Below, piece after piece: positions 31,805-44,092 of a stretch of DNA of 64,000 nucleotides. Origin of the DNA: Zarea fungicola (Eukaryota > Ascomycota > Sordariomycetes > Hypocreales > Cordycipitaceae); assembly GCA_900169235.1 (NCBI GenBank), contig FWCC01000080.1:203860-267859 (forward strand), read 5' to 3'. A program made the position numbers and the translations under genes. The notes under the pieces were generated by a model, which was not told the origin of the DNA, ran no database searches, and saw only the letters and a program-made list of their open reading frames with translations. How positions within the stretch are numbered: position 1 is the stretch's first letter; each line of letters opens with the position of its first letter.

Positions 31805-34011
31805 TCACTCGCTATTGTCTCCAGTCGGCGCCATGAAACCAAAAAAGTCTCCGCCGCCGTTGAGAGCACCAAGCAGAATATCGTCCAGCCAGCCAATGCC
31901 AGTCGTCGACGAAGAGAACAGGGTCAGACCGGGGAAATCCCACTCAAACACAAACTGGTCGGGGACAAACGAATCTAGGTCGCCCTTTGCTGAAGACCCA
32001 TGAAACTCAGCATCAGCAGCCGGCCCCTCGTTGCCGCTACCGGTCGCGTCCAACTGCCCATACTCCCCACGGAGCGCCCGCGTGAACTTGTCCATGCCTG
32101 TGCGCAGGAGCTGCAGGTACATCTTGGCCGTGGTATTGGAGATGCCGCTCATCGCGGCCCCGCCCGCAGCCCCGAGCTCCTGCGCCAGAATCAGGCCGCA
32201 GCGGACCAGGTCGTCGCTGACGCTGGCGCTGTCCTCGGGCAGCAGGATGCACAGCTTGAGGAGCAAGAGGTAGCAAAAGGCGCACTTGGCCCACACAAAG
32301 TCCATGGCGTAGCGCAGGTAGTGCAGGTACAGGCGCGGCTCCGCGATGATGGTCTGCAGGTGCTGTCGGAGCGCCTCCTTGGCCATGGCGAGGATGGAGC
32401 GCTGCGCGGGGGACATGAAGTCGACGTTCTCCACGCCGGCGGCCTTGACGGCGCGGCAGAGGGCCATGGTGTTGGCCCAGCACTTTTGCACGCGCAGGTT
32501 GACGCGGATCCAGGCGGGCACGTCGCGCATCTGCTCGAGCATGCGCTCCCAGTCGCTGTGCCACAGCTCAATGTCGATTTTCGCGTCGCGCACCAGGCTC
32601 AGAATCTCCTCCTCGTCTTCGTACGCTGGATCGGACAAGGAGGCAAAGATGTTGGCGCGCAGCACATTCAGCTCCACCTGCGCAAAGAGGAATCGGTCCA
32701 GCACGGTGGCGTGCGGGCTGTCGAGAATGATTCTCGTGCGTCGCGGATCTCCGACGAATTTAAACGTCATCATGTCGCCCGCGTCGACGTGGAGTATGAA
32801 GCTCAGAACAAGCAGGTGAAACCAGGTTCGGGTTTGCCGCATCAGCGCGTCAGCACCGGTCAAGTGGCGGCCTCCGTCGTTGACCATGGCTGCGCTCATT
32901 TCATCATACGAGTCTGGCAAGCCAATCTCAATGGCTAGTCGTGTCGCGCTCGCAACAAAGAGCGATCGCTCCGCTGAGTAGCAGGCCCTAACCATGAGCG
33001 CCTGCACCGTCTCTAGGGAGGCCGGAACCGGCGTTGAAAGCACGCTGCTTATCATTCGCTTGAGATGAAAGTTGAGCAGCCGCCATTCATGCGAATCGGT
33101 CCCACAGACGACGCGGCAACCCACTGTGCAGATGGTGGCGAAGAGAAAGCTAGAGCGCTGCCTGATGCTCGGCATAGTATCGTACGCTGGGTCGAATACG
33201 GGGACATAGTGATCGCAGCCCTCAAAAAAGGTGGTAAAGTACTTTTCCGCTTGCTCCATCGTGAGCAGCCCAATGGACACAAAGTCGGGTAGGCGCCCCG
33301 CCTCCACGATGAAATGCGACCGCCGGCTCTTGCGCGGGGCTTGGCTGATTACTGGCGATCCATGTGTCGAAGTTTGATGATTCTGGGCCGATTCCATGTA
33401 TCCCGAGACGTGATTGCCCGCACCGCCGCGGTACGCATCCAGTCGCAGAGGCTGGGCTGTCGCGATTGGGTCGTAGGGGCTGGTGGAAGCGGCCAAACCC
33501 GTCGGCGACGCTTGCTCTATTGAGCGCGTGGTTGACCGAGTGGCTTCCGCGCTGTGTGATTGTGTGTCCAGTCGTTTTTGCAAATTTGTCATTTGCTCAT
33601 GTAAAGAGTCAATCTTTCTTCAACGGAACGTATCAAATCAGCGAATGAAGGATGGGCACGTCAGGTTGCGCAAAACGTACTCTTGGTAGGGGTCTTTCGG
33701 CCTCTCTGCATAGTTGCAGGCTTTACTCAAGGCGCGACATCTACATGATGGTGAGTAAACTACTGAAGAAATCTGCGAGAAGCGACGGACCTGGTGCATG
33801 GATTTAGGCCATTGCATTTTACCTGCCCGCGGTTAGCACAAGCCGCAATGCATGGGTTGAGTTTGTTTAGCCACCAACTTTGGACAGTCGGCATGCAGCG
33901 CAGGCTTTCTTCGTATTCATTAGCTTCGTTCAAAGCATCCCCTGTTATACTTCTTACCGGTATTCTTTTTTTACGCGGCCTGGCTGACCTGCTCTCCTGT
34001 GAGTCGGACAT
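31805..34011 (-). CDS. Zn2Cys6 transcription factor encoded over micro-exons
   Basis: Five exons (33958-34011, 33879-33908, 33791-33822, 33677-33740, 31805-33613) give 662 aa. The start is MSDSQESRSARPRKKRIP. Only with the two small exons does a canonical binuclear cluster appear: KACAAC-RLSK joined to VKC-NGLNP-CTR joined to C-RALSKA-C-NY, that is C-x2-C-x6-C-x5-C-x2-C-x6-C. Splice support includes GTAAGA at 33957 and a CTAAC branch point before the acceptor at 33823. The cluster is followed by a short coiled coil (IDSLHEQMTNLQKRL) and by the fungal-specific transcription factor domain in the large exon. It may regulate its neighbours, including the peptide genes 4 kb away; this is inference from position. 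The large exon is GC-rich and throws many antisense open frames. Confidence 0.85.
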
Positions 34012-34992
34012 GTCAACCGTAGTGAGCCTGTGATGAATTGAAACTCTACCAAGGACTGAATGTCTGGATGGGGCATTGTTACGGGCAGTTCAGTTGCGCC
34101 ACTAGAGCTCCAGCGGCCAATCATTGCATTGGTTGACCACTCCTGGAACAGAGCAGTCAGACAGCACTAATCCTCAGACCACACATGTACTGTAGAAAAA
34201 ACAATCGACTATATACAATAAAAATTGTATTTTATTGTGTGATGTCTTATTTCTCCAAAGCGTTCCAATTTCAGCTCAAGTCAGGCCGGACATGGTGCAC
34301 CAGTTGGTAAATAAGACGAGGCTCCTGTCCCTAACGTATAGTTACACTGGAGGGAATGTTGGACCCTCTCGAATCGCGGGGTATTTTCCCTTTTTGACTG
34401 GTCAACAAACTCCCACTGCTAAAAATAATTTCGTTGTAGAAGACGGGCACGAGAAGTTGACTGCTTTGGAGAGTGTCATGTACTATAAGATCACTTATAC
34501 CCCATTCTTGCGACTAGCTATTGAGAACATTTCCAGCCGGGCAAGATGCACCGAGCTCGAGTTGGATTAGTTCTGGCCGCCGTACCTAGTTGTCACTTCA
34601 AGGAACTACACTGCGCACATTGCCGAAATCCATTGTTGCGGGCCAGTCTGCGTCGCCTAGCTTTGTTGCTGGATTTACCCGATGATTTTTTTGGAATTTT
34701 TTTAATGTCCCCATCTACATTTGACCAGAAACTTGATGCAAGAAATCAATCAGTTTATTTACCGTATTTGTTGCCGACCGGGTCAGCTGGTTAGCTTCCG
34801 ACGATCCGTAGGCCACCTTGAATGGTCGATTCCCCGCCATCTCAGTTCACCGACACCGAACAACAATTACCCGAGACGACTACGTTTGCTGGCCTATAAA
34901 TAATCTCTCATCATCAGCATCAAGGTGATGTAGGCATGCCACCAATTTCGTTCTAGCGCTAGTAACCATTGAGAGCCCAAAGTTTTCAAACC
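34012..34992. other. divergent promoter region of regulator and carboxylesterase
   Basis: About 1 kb between head-to-head genes. No domain-bearing frame is seen. It should contain both promoters. Confidence 0.4.
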
Positions 34993-36318
34993 ATGAGTGA
35001 GGGTTCAAGGATTCAGATTCAGCTTCGCGATGGCGCCATATACGCCATGAAGCATAATCACCTCATCAGCGCTCGTGGAGTGCGATATGCCAACGCAGCC
35101 CGATTTCAGCCACCACAACCGATCCAGCCCTGGCAAGACGTGATGGACTGCACGGGGCCGGCCACGATATGCCCGCAGCTGCCGTCACGGCTCGAGGCCC
35201 TCAACGGGCCTATTGCTGGCGGGCGCGAAATGGATGAGGACTGCCTTCATGTCAGCATCTACGCTCCAGTTCAAGATTCCGCGAGTTCATTGCGGCCGGT
35301 CGTGGCATTCATCCACGGAGGAGGCTACACGTCCGGCGGAGGAGACCTGGACTGCTACGGCGGTGCCGGCCTTGCCGAGATCGGTGATGTTGTTGTAGTC
35401 ACCATCACATACAGGCTGGGCATCCTGGGCTATCAACCCATTGACGGTGTTGCGCCGGCGAACCTGGGTCTCCTTGACCAGATGGCAGCCCTGCGATGGA
35501 TTCAAGACAACATTTCCTGCTTTGGTGGTGACCCACGGCGCGTGACTCTTGCCGGCGCTTCGGCCGGGGGCGATTCCATCTACTGCCTCTTTGGCGCCGA
35601 CGGTGCAGAGGATTTGTTTCAACGAGCCATCTTTCAAAGCACGCCTCTTGGGGTTCGACATGTGGACCGCGACGCCATGGTCAAGACGCTCGGTGCGTCT
35701 GCCAAGAAAATGTTGGGAGACGGCTATTCGACCATGGGCGTTGCGGAGGTCTTGTCCGTGCAAATGAGTCTAGCTATGGAGTCGAGAGGGTTTGCCGCTG
35801 CCGGGATGCCTTTTGCACCGACCCTTGGACACGCACCCCTTGCATGCACGCAGGCCGAGTTTGATGCTCGTGTCCGGCGTGCTCTTGCCCGCATCCCCAT
35901 CTTTATCGGGTACTGCGCCGACGAGGGCACTGCATTTGAGGGCATATTCAATGCTATGAGGCCAAAAGTCAGGCCAAGCTTTACAGGCAGCGCTGCCGAC
36001 TTCATATCGAGGAGTTGGTTCCAGCAGGGCTCAGACAAACTGTTGCAACAAGCTCGAGAGGCTGGCGGTGAGCCGTGGTTTTATAGGCTTACTTTTGCTC
36101 CCAAGGAGAGCCCGTTCAAGGCATCGCATACCATGGAGATGCCGTTTCTACTGGGCAACTGGGACGCGTGGAACGGTGCGCCGATGATGAAGAGCCGTGA
36201 TGCCAAGAGCACTGTTGAGATGGTCGGTCCGCATGTGAAACGGCTCTGGGCGACCTTTGCGCGGGGGGGGGATGTCGGAAGAAAGAACTTTATAATTGAT
36301 GAGAGTTTCTTCGTGTAG
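34993..36318 (+). CDS. type-B carboxylesterase (alpha/beta hydrolase)
   Basis: An intronless frame of 441 aa starting at the ATG at 34993 (MSEGSRIQIQL). It has the family landmarks in order: MDEDCLHVSIY (type-B signature 2), the oxyanion strand FIHGGGY, the nucleophile elbow LAGASAGGD (Ser nucleophile), the acid region CADEGTAFEG and the His region SHTMEMPFLLG. There is no signal peptide, so it should act inside the cell on an ester substrate that cannot be inferred. It is somewhat shorter than secreted fungal type-B lipases (about 530-580 aa), as in cytosolic detoxification or pathway esterases. It is divergent from the Zn2Cys6 regulator. Confidence 0.88.
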   Translation: MSEGSRIQIQLRDGAIYAMKHNHLISARGVRYANAARFQPPQPIQPWQDVMDCTGPATICPQLPSRLEALNGPIAGGREMDEDCLHVSIYAPVQDSASSLRPVVAFIHGGGYTSGGGDLDCYGGAGLAEIGDVVVVTITYRLGILGYQPIDGVAPANLGLLDQMAALRWIQDNISCFGGDPRRVTLAGASAGGDSIYCLFGADGAEDLFQRAIFQSTPLGVRHVDRDAMVKTLGASAKKMLGDGYSTMGVAEVLSVQMSLAMESRGFAAAGMPFAPTLGHAPLACTQAEFDARVRRALARIPIFIGYCADEGTAFEGIFNAMRPKVRPSFTGSAADFISRSWFQQGSDKLLQQAREAGGEPWFYRLTFAPKESPFKASHTMEMPFLLGNWDAWNGAPMMKSRDAKSTVEMVGPHVKRLWATFARGGDVGRKNFIIDESFFV

Positions 36319-38964
36319 CAGTGCTTACCCATCGTTTGGAGTATGGCGCTGCTATGTTTGTGTGACGAGTAGCCAGTTCTGTAGCCACTATAGCTGTCAG
36401 AATTAATTATACTTTGCGTTAATGCTCGACATGTTGTTGTTGCCCGAGCTTTTACAAGAATTGTTCTAGCAAAATCATTGTCCCAGTTCGTGTAACGAGT
36501 GACCAGATGGTACTTGCACTGTAGTTACAAGTAATAATCCTCTACATTAATGCTCGCTTTAGCATTAATGCGTAGCCTTTTGCTAGATTTGCTGCAACGG
36601 AATGAGGATTGGTACAGTCGTAATGAATTACAGGGTAGTGTCTAGGACCTTTGCTGGAAGATGGGCTGAGCTTGCTACTGGAACTATTCCCTTACTAGTT
36701 ACTGGGCGGATTCTTTTCTTTCATTAAAATAAAAAGCACCCTTGAATCTGTACACATGATTACTGATCCTACACCTGTCAGGTAATACCAAGTCACTTCT
36801 GTTATCCGACTCGCCTCATTCCTTTTACCCGACTCGCCTCGTTCTTTATCCACAAAGTTCCGCAACAATTCCGCAAACCCCACCACTAGTAGGCTAGCGA
36901 ACTATTTAGCAAGTCAGGTAGGTCGCAGATGTTGTGGAATTATGTTTGCCCTCTGTGGCGTCGTGCAGATTGACACTTGCAAACTGACTTCACAACCATT
37001 CCATGACGAAAAAGAAGAAGAAAGCAGAATCAAAGGTTGGGGTCTTGGTGTGCTGGTAAGCATGGTATGAGCGAAGCTACGGACTGGAATGCAGCTGAGT
37101 GCAATGCTAGTAGCTTTCAAAAAGCAATATGAATGCAATTTTGGAGTCAACTACTCCGTATAAAATGGACAGAGAAGAAGTGGTAAGCCCTGGCCAAGCA
37201 GAACACAAAGACCTACTGATAGCTACAAGAGAGGCAAAGGGGCCAAGGTTGCCTAAACTAAGAAGCGTCAGAAGTGAACACCGAATGTTGACCGCTTATT
37301 GGCTGGCTTACTCTCAATGTAAGCCTAGTTGGGTACTCTATAGTTACTCCGTCCTCCGTAAAATAAGCCGGAAACAAAGCCTCGCAAGCTGCTGGAGACG
37401 GCCAACACAGCCGGGAGCCGTCGCATGCAAATTGCATTGCGACAGCACCCATGATATCACCTAAAGTTTGGCCAACTCCTGATTTCATCACTCTAGCGAA
37501 TACATCAGAAAACGGATTGTTTTCTCACCACAATATATAGTAGAATGACCCCTGCCGGGGCAGGCTTGAATTTTCTCCTTAAGCAAACCCGCCATCCCAA
37601 TCTTACAAGCTCACCGGAACCGGATACTACATTGCGTAAACATGGGGTTTTTCCGATACCTTTTCGCCGAGCGGGTCGGATTTTAGCTGGAGATGTCAAA
37701 AGTTCTCCCACTCAGCTAGTCCTGCCAGCCAACAGGCTTGCCCGTCAGCTAGCCCTACGGGTTCAAGGCGGAGCCCTTGAATTAGTTAATACACTTATTT
37801 ATCCATCATTACCCAGTTTGTCTATTCGCGCGTGTGTGGCCCCTCTTCTTACTGGGAACACTGCCCAATACGAGGCGACACCGCGCATAGAGACCCCTGT
37901 AAAACGGGGATCTTGTCTCAAGCACGGCTTGCCGGCACGTCCGTCACAATTTTCGAGCCATCCACACCTACAGAAGTTCCTAGCCAAGTACGGACAGGGC
38001 TTCGGCGCCGCCCGCCTGAAGCCTGAAGTCGGTCTGTAGACGCCCTTTTCGCGGCATATCGTCGGGTTCCACAGCGAAATCTGCGTGACTTGTTACCTCG
38101 TCCGGCTGCATGTGGCGAGCCCCTCCCCCAAAGCTTGGTATTGGAGAAGTGCTTTTGTTTTTGTATGCGCTGGACCCTACATGTATTTATCGATAGTCAC
38201 ACTGTCGACATGACTTGTGTCCGATTACCTGACTTTAGTCTAGACAGTTACTGAACTTGAAACCTTCAACAGGTTCGTTCCAAATCAAACGCAAAATTCA
38301 TAGATTTAACTTCTGCCAAGTACCAAGGCTTAATCAGTGTCACGTCCAATTGGGCTGAATACGTGACAAATAACCTTGAATTCACTCCCTATGAAAAGAC
38401 CACTGCGAGTAATCATGTCCCGTACGTTATCAAGAGCCACGATGACAATGGTTCTAACCGTAAGTCCGTAAAAAGGAACTTTTTCACATTTAACGAGTTC
38501 CTTTGAAGTGGGACGCAACAGAAGTTCCCAACATGCGGCCGCTTGGGAAGACCATTGCAGAAAAGCCCCCGGCCGGCCATTATCTTTCCCCATCTCTGGC
38601 TCGCCTCGATCGGGTCAGCGGCTGCAATAGGAAAGTCTTTTTGTTTGGTCAGGGATTAGATGAACTAGGCTCCATTCCAGAACCACGTCGTGATTATCGG
38701 CGAGCTACTCCGTACATGGCACTTAACCCACTCCTGGCACAAAGTTCCATGGTTGCCAGTCGCGAGTCAATCCTTGTGATCCGCAATCCGCAAACCTATT
38801 CATCCGGCGTCAGTCCATTGCCAACCGTTATCTACAATGGAGAGGGTCTTTAGGAATAAAACTCTGCTTCCCGCCCTCTTCGCTGCGAGCGTTTTGCTCC
38901 TCCTTCGTCTGCCACTTGCACCTTGACCTCATCTCCCAAATTGGAAGGGTAACCGCGCTTGACG
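36319..38964. other. long intergenic region with a degenerate repeat and hairpin
   Basis: From 36358 to 36575 there is an imperfect tandem duplication (GTGTGACGAGTAGCCAG and GTGTAACGAGTGACCAG, each followed by TTAATGCTCG). The second copy ends in a hairpin at 36546-36569 with 9-bp arms ATTAATGCT/AGCATTAAT. An open frame at 37545-38039 has no recognisable domain. The last few hundred bases precede the OPT transporter and serve as its promoter. Confidence 0.5.
36546..36569. repeat. perfect 9-bp inverted repeat, 6-base loop
   Basis: ATTAATGCT at 36546-36554 pairs with AGCATTAAT at 36561-36569 around CGCTTT. A close relative, reverse-complemented, is at 16510-16535 with three mismatches over 26 bp. 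Both sit in imperfectly duplicated AT-rich DNA, so they are probably copies of one degenerate element. Confidence 0.7.
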
Positions 38965-41778
38965 ATGGGCATCAAAGATCGGTTCAGGGCTTCGGCAACC
39001 GAGGTCCCTGTTATTGAAGGTGTTACCACTGGCGCCGAGGCCGCCCCCCGCGGGGCCAAGCTTCGTGCATTTCGCAAGGAGCACCAATGGGATCCATTCC
39101 TCGACATCGAGAAGCTCGATAGCTCAACCCCCGACGAGAGTCTCGCGGAGAAGGCTTTCCCTCCCGATGAGGAGAGTCTTGAAGAGGATTCGCCGTACTC
39201 TGAGGTTCGCTCTGCAGTATGTACAGCCTAGTCTCATTCGATTTTTTCTTGTAATCCATCTGCTAACCATTGCTATCAGGTCCCAAACAGCGACGCCGAT
39301 CTCCCCATCAACACAATCCGTGCCTGGTTTCTTGGTTTTCTCTTCTGCACGATTGTCGCTGCCTGCAACATCTTGCTAGGCCTGCGAAATGCCCCCATTA
39401 TCATTTCATCTACAGTTGTTCAGCTGATTTCCTACCCGTAAGTATCTTCTGCCCTTTCTCTAGTTCTGCAGATGTAAACAATTGCCCACCGGAGGTTCAT
39501 GCTTACGATGACGTGCAATTCTAGTGTAGGTAACTTCTGGGCATGGGTGGTGCCGGCTTGGACATTCTCGCTGTTTGGCAAGACATTTGAGCTCAACCCC
39601 GGCCCGTTCAATGTCAAGGAACATACCCTTGTCACCATCATGACTGCCGCAGGCACTGCGCCGAGCTACGCCATCGATATTCTACTCGCTCAAGAGATTT
39701 ACTACGATCAGGCTTTCCACTGGGGCTTCCAGCTGCTTCTCATTTTGTCGACTCAGGCCATGGGACTTGGTGTTGCCGGTATCTCGAGACGATTCCTCGT
39801 TTGGCCATCGGCAATGGTGTGGCCTGCGACGCTGGTCTTCACATCGGTCATGTACTCGCTGCATGACCACACTCCGTCTGACCCAGCGGCTACCAACGGA
39901 TGGAAAATGGGAAGATACATCTTTTTCCTCATTGTTTCTGGATGCACCTTTGTTTGGGAGTGGATTCCAAACGTCTTTGCTACCTTTCTGTCCGTCTTTA
40001 CATTCCCCATCTGGATTGCACCGAACAACGTCGTGGTCAACCAGCTGTTCGGCTCCACCAGCGGCATTGGCATTCTCCCAATCTCTTTCGACTGGAACAC
40101 CATCAGCGGCTACCTGGGTAGTCCGCTTCAATTCCCTGCCTTCGCCATCTTCAACTTGCTTGCCGGCTTTCTCTTCGTCTTCGTCGCCGCCCTGGGCATG
40201 ACTTATGGAGGGCCTGACTACTTCAAGTATCTGCCAATTAGGTATGGTCCAATCCTCAGAGTTACCGAGTTGGAAAGCCTTTGAATGCTAACATGAGTCT
40301 AGTGCCAATACAAACTTTGACCACTTTGGCAAGAAATACAATGTCTCCAGAATTCTGACCCCCGACTTTACGCTCAATGAGACGGCCTATAAGGAATACT
40401 CACCAATCATCATTGGCCCCGTGTTTTCATTGTCGTATGCAATGTCTTTCGCTGGTCTTATCGGCACCATTACTCACGTTGCGCTGTTTTACGGGCCTGA
40501 TATCTGGAGACGTGTCCGCGACTCGCGTTCGGAACAACCCGATATTCACATGAAGCTCATGAGAAAGTACAGAGAGTGCCCGGAATGGTGGTTTTCCATC
40601 ATCTTCCTCATCTCCTTTGGATTTGGTATGGCCGCTTGTCAGCACTGGCCTACTCATCTTCCCTGGTGGGCCTACATCATTGCCATCCTTATTGGCGTTG
40701 TCTTTTTCATCCCTGTGGGTATGGTTCAGGCAATTACAAATCAGCAGACTGGTCTCAACGTCATCACCGAGTTGGTAGTTGGATTCATGTAAGTCGACCC
40801 ACAAGGCCGTTATTTACCTTGTTGACATGACCAAAGAACAAAATATAGTTACTAACAGAATTCAAGGCTTCCTGGTCGCCCCGTCGCCATGATGCTCTTC
40901 AAGAGCTTCGGCTACATGATGAGCTTTAACGGCCTCAACTACATCAGTGATATGAAGGTTGGCCACTACATGAAAATCCCCCCGCGCTCCATGTTTGCGG
41001 CTCAGGTTTTCGCCGTCACCTGGCTTTCGATTGTCCAGATTTCAACCTACAACTTCTTGCGAAACCACATTGAGGGTATCTGCACGCCCGACCAGGCCCA
41101 AGGCATCACTTGCCCCGGTGCGCGCACCTTTTTCAATGCCAGTGTTATCTGGGGTGTTGTAGGACCTGCTCGAGTCTTTGGTAAAGGAGCAATGTACGTT
41201 AAAGCCCCTAACCCCTGCCGTGCTGAGTGACAGCACAACACGCTGAACCTTTGCGCTAACATGATCGTTGTAGCTTCTCCTGGACCAATTATTTCTGGCT
41301 GATTGGTTTCGCCCTGCCCGTTATCCATTATCTTCTGGCGCGCCGCTACCCCAAGAGCTTCCTTCGCTACATCATGTTCCCAGTCATCTTCTCTGCCACG
41401 GGCCAGCTACCACCGGCGACTCTGTACTACATGTTTGTGTGGACCTCGGTTGGTCTCTTCTTCAACTACTGGATTCGCAGGCGATACACTGGATGGTGGA
41501 GTAAGTTCAGGGCCTAAACACTGCCTGATAGTTTAGCAACGTTTCGACTAACGCATCTTTTCTAAACAGATCGCTACATCTACACCTTGTCCGGTGCCCT
41601 GGATATCGGTCTCGCCCTCTGCGTTGTCATCATTGGCATTGGCCTTGGTCTCGGCAATGCCAATTTCCCCGACTGGTGGGGTAATGTAGTGAACGCTAAC
41701 ACTCTCGATTGGGACGCAAAGGCCCATCAGAAAACTTGGGTGCCCGGCATGAAGCCATTTGGGCCCGAGTCCTGGTAG
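38965..41778 (+). CDS. OPT family oligopeptide transporter
   Basis: Seven exons (38965-39216, 39280-39437, 39525-40241, 40303-40788, 40867-41193, 41274-41500, 41570-41778), all phases consistent, encode 791 aa. The cytosolic N-terminus (about 95 residues, acidic before the first helix) is followed by some 14-16 hydrophobic helices. The family motif NPGPFNVKEH lies in the first third, as do DILLAQEIYY, FGSTSGIGILPISFDW and ISDMKVGHYMKIPPR later in the chain; all are standard for fungal OPT proteins. OPTs import small peptides, glutathione or metal chelates, coupled to protons, at the plasma membrane. Family members near 800 aa are usual. Position 9 kb from a peptide precursor invites a link, but OPT genes are common and generally import rather than export. 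Confidence 0.93.
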
Positions 41779-44092
41779 TTTTTAAAATACCGTTTAGTGT
41801 CAGTGTGCTTGTGTGAGAGTAGCATAGATCCTGTAAAATCTACAATACAAATGTATGCTCTATTTGAAACAGAGAGCGTAACCATATTTCTTGGATTTAT
41901 CCCACAAGTTCATACGAGTTTTTCAGGCAGCTTACCCAGTAGGTTCATGTTTGGCCCTGCAAGATGATTTACCTTTACCTTTCTCCCTTTGTTCAGAATC
42001 CGAGATGCGAGTTGGTTATTCTCACCAAATGAATCAATCAATCAGTTTAGGGCCAGTTTCGGAGACTGTTGAGGCCATGTCGCCACGTGGCTGTCGCCCA
42101 GATTAGGCAGGTAAAGTTCAACGCCTGGCTGCCGTGAGATTTTAACCAGCTTACCGAGAGTCAAATTTACCGAATGGGAGGCCAGCAGCCAGCAAGGCCC
42201 ATACACCAGTGCCTCCAATTCCAACGTTTGGTACTTTTGTACCCGGTGTCCATCGAAGTGGGTAACGCACGTACTTGGTGTAATCCTGGACATGCCGGCC
42301 ATCCCGCAGGCCAGATGTTGAGCAATATCCAAGGCTGGGTAACAACACATGCGAGTCACGAACTGTTGGGGCCTTATGGATCGGCCAACAGCTGTCGCGT
42401 GGATTCGAGATTCAGATGTCGAACTGCAAGGACCCGAGAACCGTCAATTAGGGAATGGCAGTAGACTGAGTCGCCAAGAGGCCTTAAATGCGGAACGCCC
42501 TTCTGCGGCCGCATCTCCGTACGACGATCGGCTATCACGGCACCTTACTTCGCCGCCCTTTGCTGTCGTTTCCACCAATCAAAGGCCCTCCGCGGCTGCG
42601 CCACTGCACAGGCGAAGCTGTCAGAGAAAGTGACTTGGGCGAGCCATAAAATTGCTGCCTTTGCTCGATTGGTAACTTTGCGAGAGAAAACGACTGTAGG
42701 GAGTCATATATTAATACCATACTGTGTTTTAATACCTGAAGCTGATCTTTAACCAGTTACTTTAATATTGCCAGGTGTATAGGGCTTGGATTACTAGTAG
42801 AGTTCCTTGTTACTGGCCCACTCAATGAATACAAGGTGAGACCAGATGGCTTGTTCGGAATCGAGGCATTTTAAGAAGATACCGGGCGATGGATTTACGG
42901 CAAGACAGTCCTCTCTGCCCCTAGCTAAAATTTCGCCAAGTTTGTTTGTTAGTAAACTGTCTTACTTTGTACCGCTCAGCAGGCCGCGTCGATGAAGAGG
43001 AGAATCAGAGAAAAGCATTCTCAATTACCAATACTAATCCTCTTCTGACTTTTGTTGTGGTTACGTATTCTTTTACCTATGATTAAATTTCTGTTAAGGG
43101 TCAGTTGACGGCAGTTGTCTTGAGGCGAAGCAGAGCAATGCTAGATGACTTTTAGGAGTGGGGAGTGTTGGTACAATCACAAGTAGTTAAAAGGTACAGT
43201 ACTGAGCGGGGCGTCTTGTTGTTAGTAGGTATGCTTAGAATAACTTGATAATATTCTATTCAGCTACTAACTAGTAGGGGAGCAATTCTTTCCCTGTATA
43301 TAGGAATTTAAAGGTAGGGGAAAGCAAGTATTAAATAGGGAAGATTTATCTTCTCTTACAGCTGCCGCGATGACCTTGTATCTAGGGCAGGCTGCCGTCA
43401 GTCACGGCACTGACCAACGGAAGCCAGCAGCAGGAGTCAGGCTTCGCTGGATATGCTGCTTGACTCGAGTCCGCAGTCACAACAGGGGGCATATCTTGAC
43501 TGCCAGACTTGTACAGTTGCTTCCAGCACTACTGAAGTTACTTTCATAATGTTAATAAGCTTTTTTTAGTTTCCCCCTACTTTTCTCCGTGACTAATTTG
43601 AGTTTCTCCTATGTGGCAAGCTGCCACTTTCGGCAACGGCATAACCATATAGATAGGGCACCGTCGTAGGTTGAGTTATTAATTTATGAGTAATTTTCCC
43701 TTCTTTCTTCCTTGAAAAAACAGTTTGTACGGTGATATTAGTGAGCTGAAAAGCTGTTTTACTTTGAAGTCGAGTGCCGTACTTCCTGATTAAGTGGTGA
43801 CTGGTACCGATTAATGACCGGAGAGCCCTTATAGAGCCCTAGTTGTTGCCACAAAAGCAATTCTATGTTGATAAGCAAGAGAGGTATCTACATGAGCCTG
43901 AATAGATACTAAATAAACTAATAAACTAATAAACGAATCTCTTGCCGATGTGTCAATATTGCAGCCATTATGACAGACCATCCACGGCGGTATTGAACGT
44001 ACAAATTGTATTGATACAATATAGCAGAGGCTAATATTATATTTTATGTATTTCAACATATTATTTATGGCCATATTATTAACAACACTGCA
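41779..44092. other. AT-rich gene-poor region
   Basis: No coding gene is supported. There is a short AATAAACT repeat (three copies) near 43914-43935. The area 42700-44090 is markedly AT-rich. Confidence 0.45.

Noticed and set aside
32000..32938. Several long plus-strand and alternative minus frames at 32-33 kb
   Set aside because: They arise from high GC at third positions in the large exon of the Zn2Cys6 gene and have low-complexity His, Ala or Arg-rich translations.
33760..34011. Inactivated Zn2Cys6 domain (CX3C, frameshift)
   Set aside because: Splicing with micro-exons gives a perfect cluster and consistent phases, so no mutation is needed.
37545..38039. 164-codon open frame in the 36-39 kb spacer
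   Set aside because: No domain, no splice or promoter support, and equally long frames exist on the other strand.
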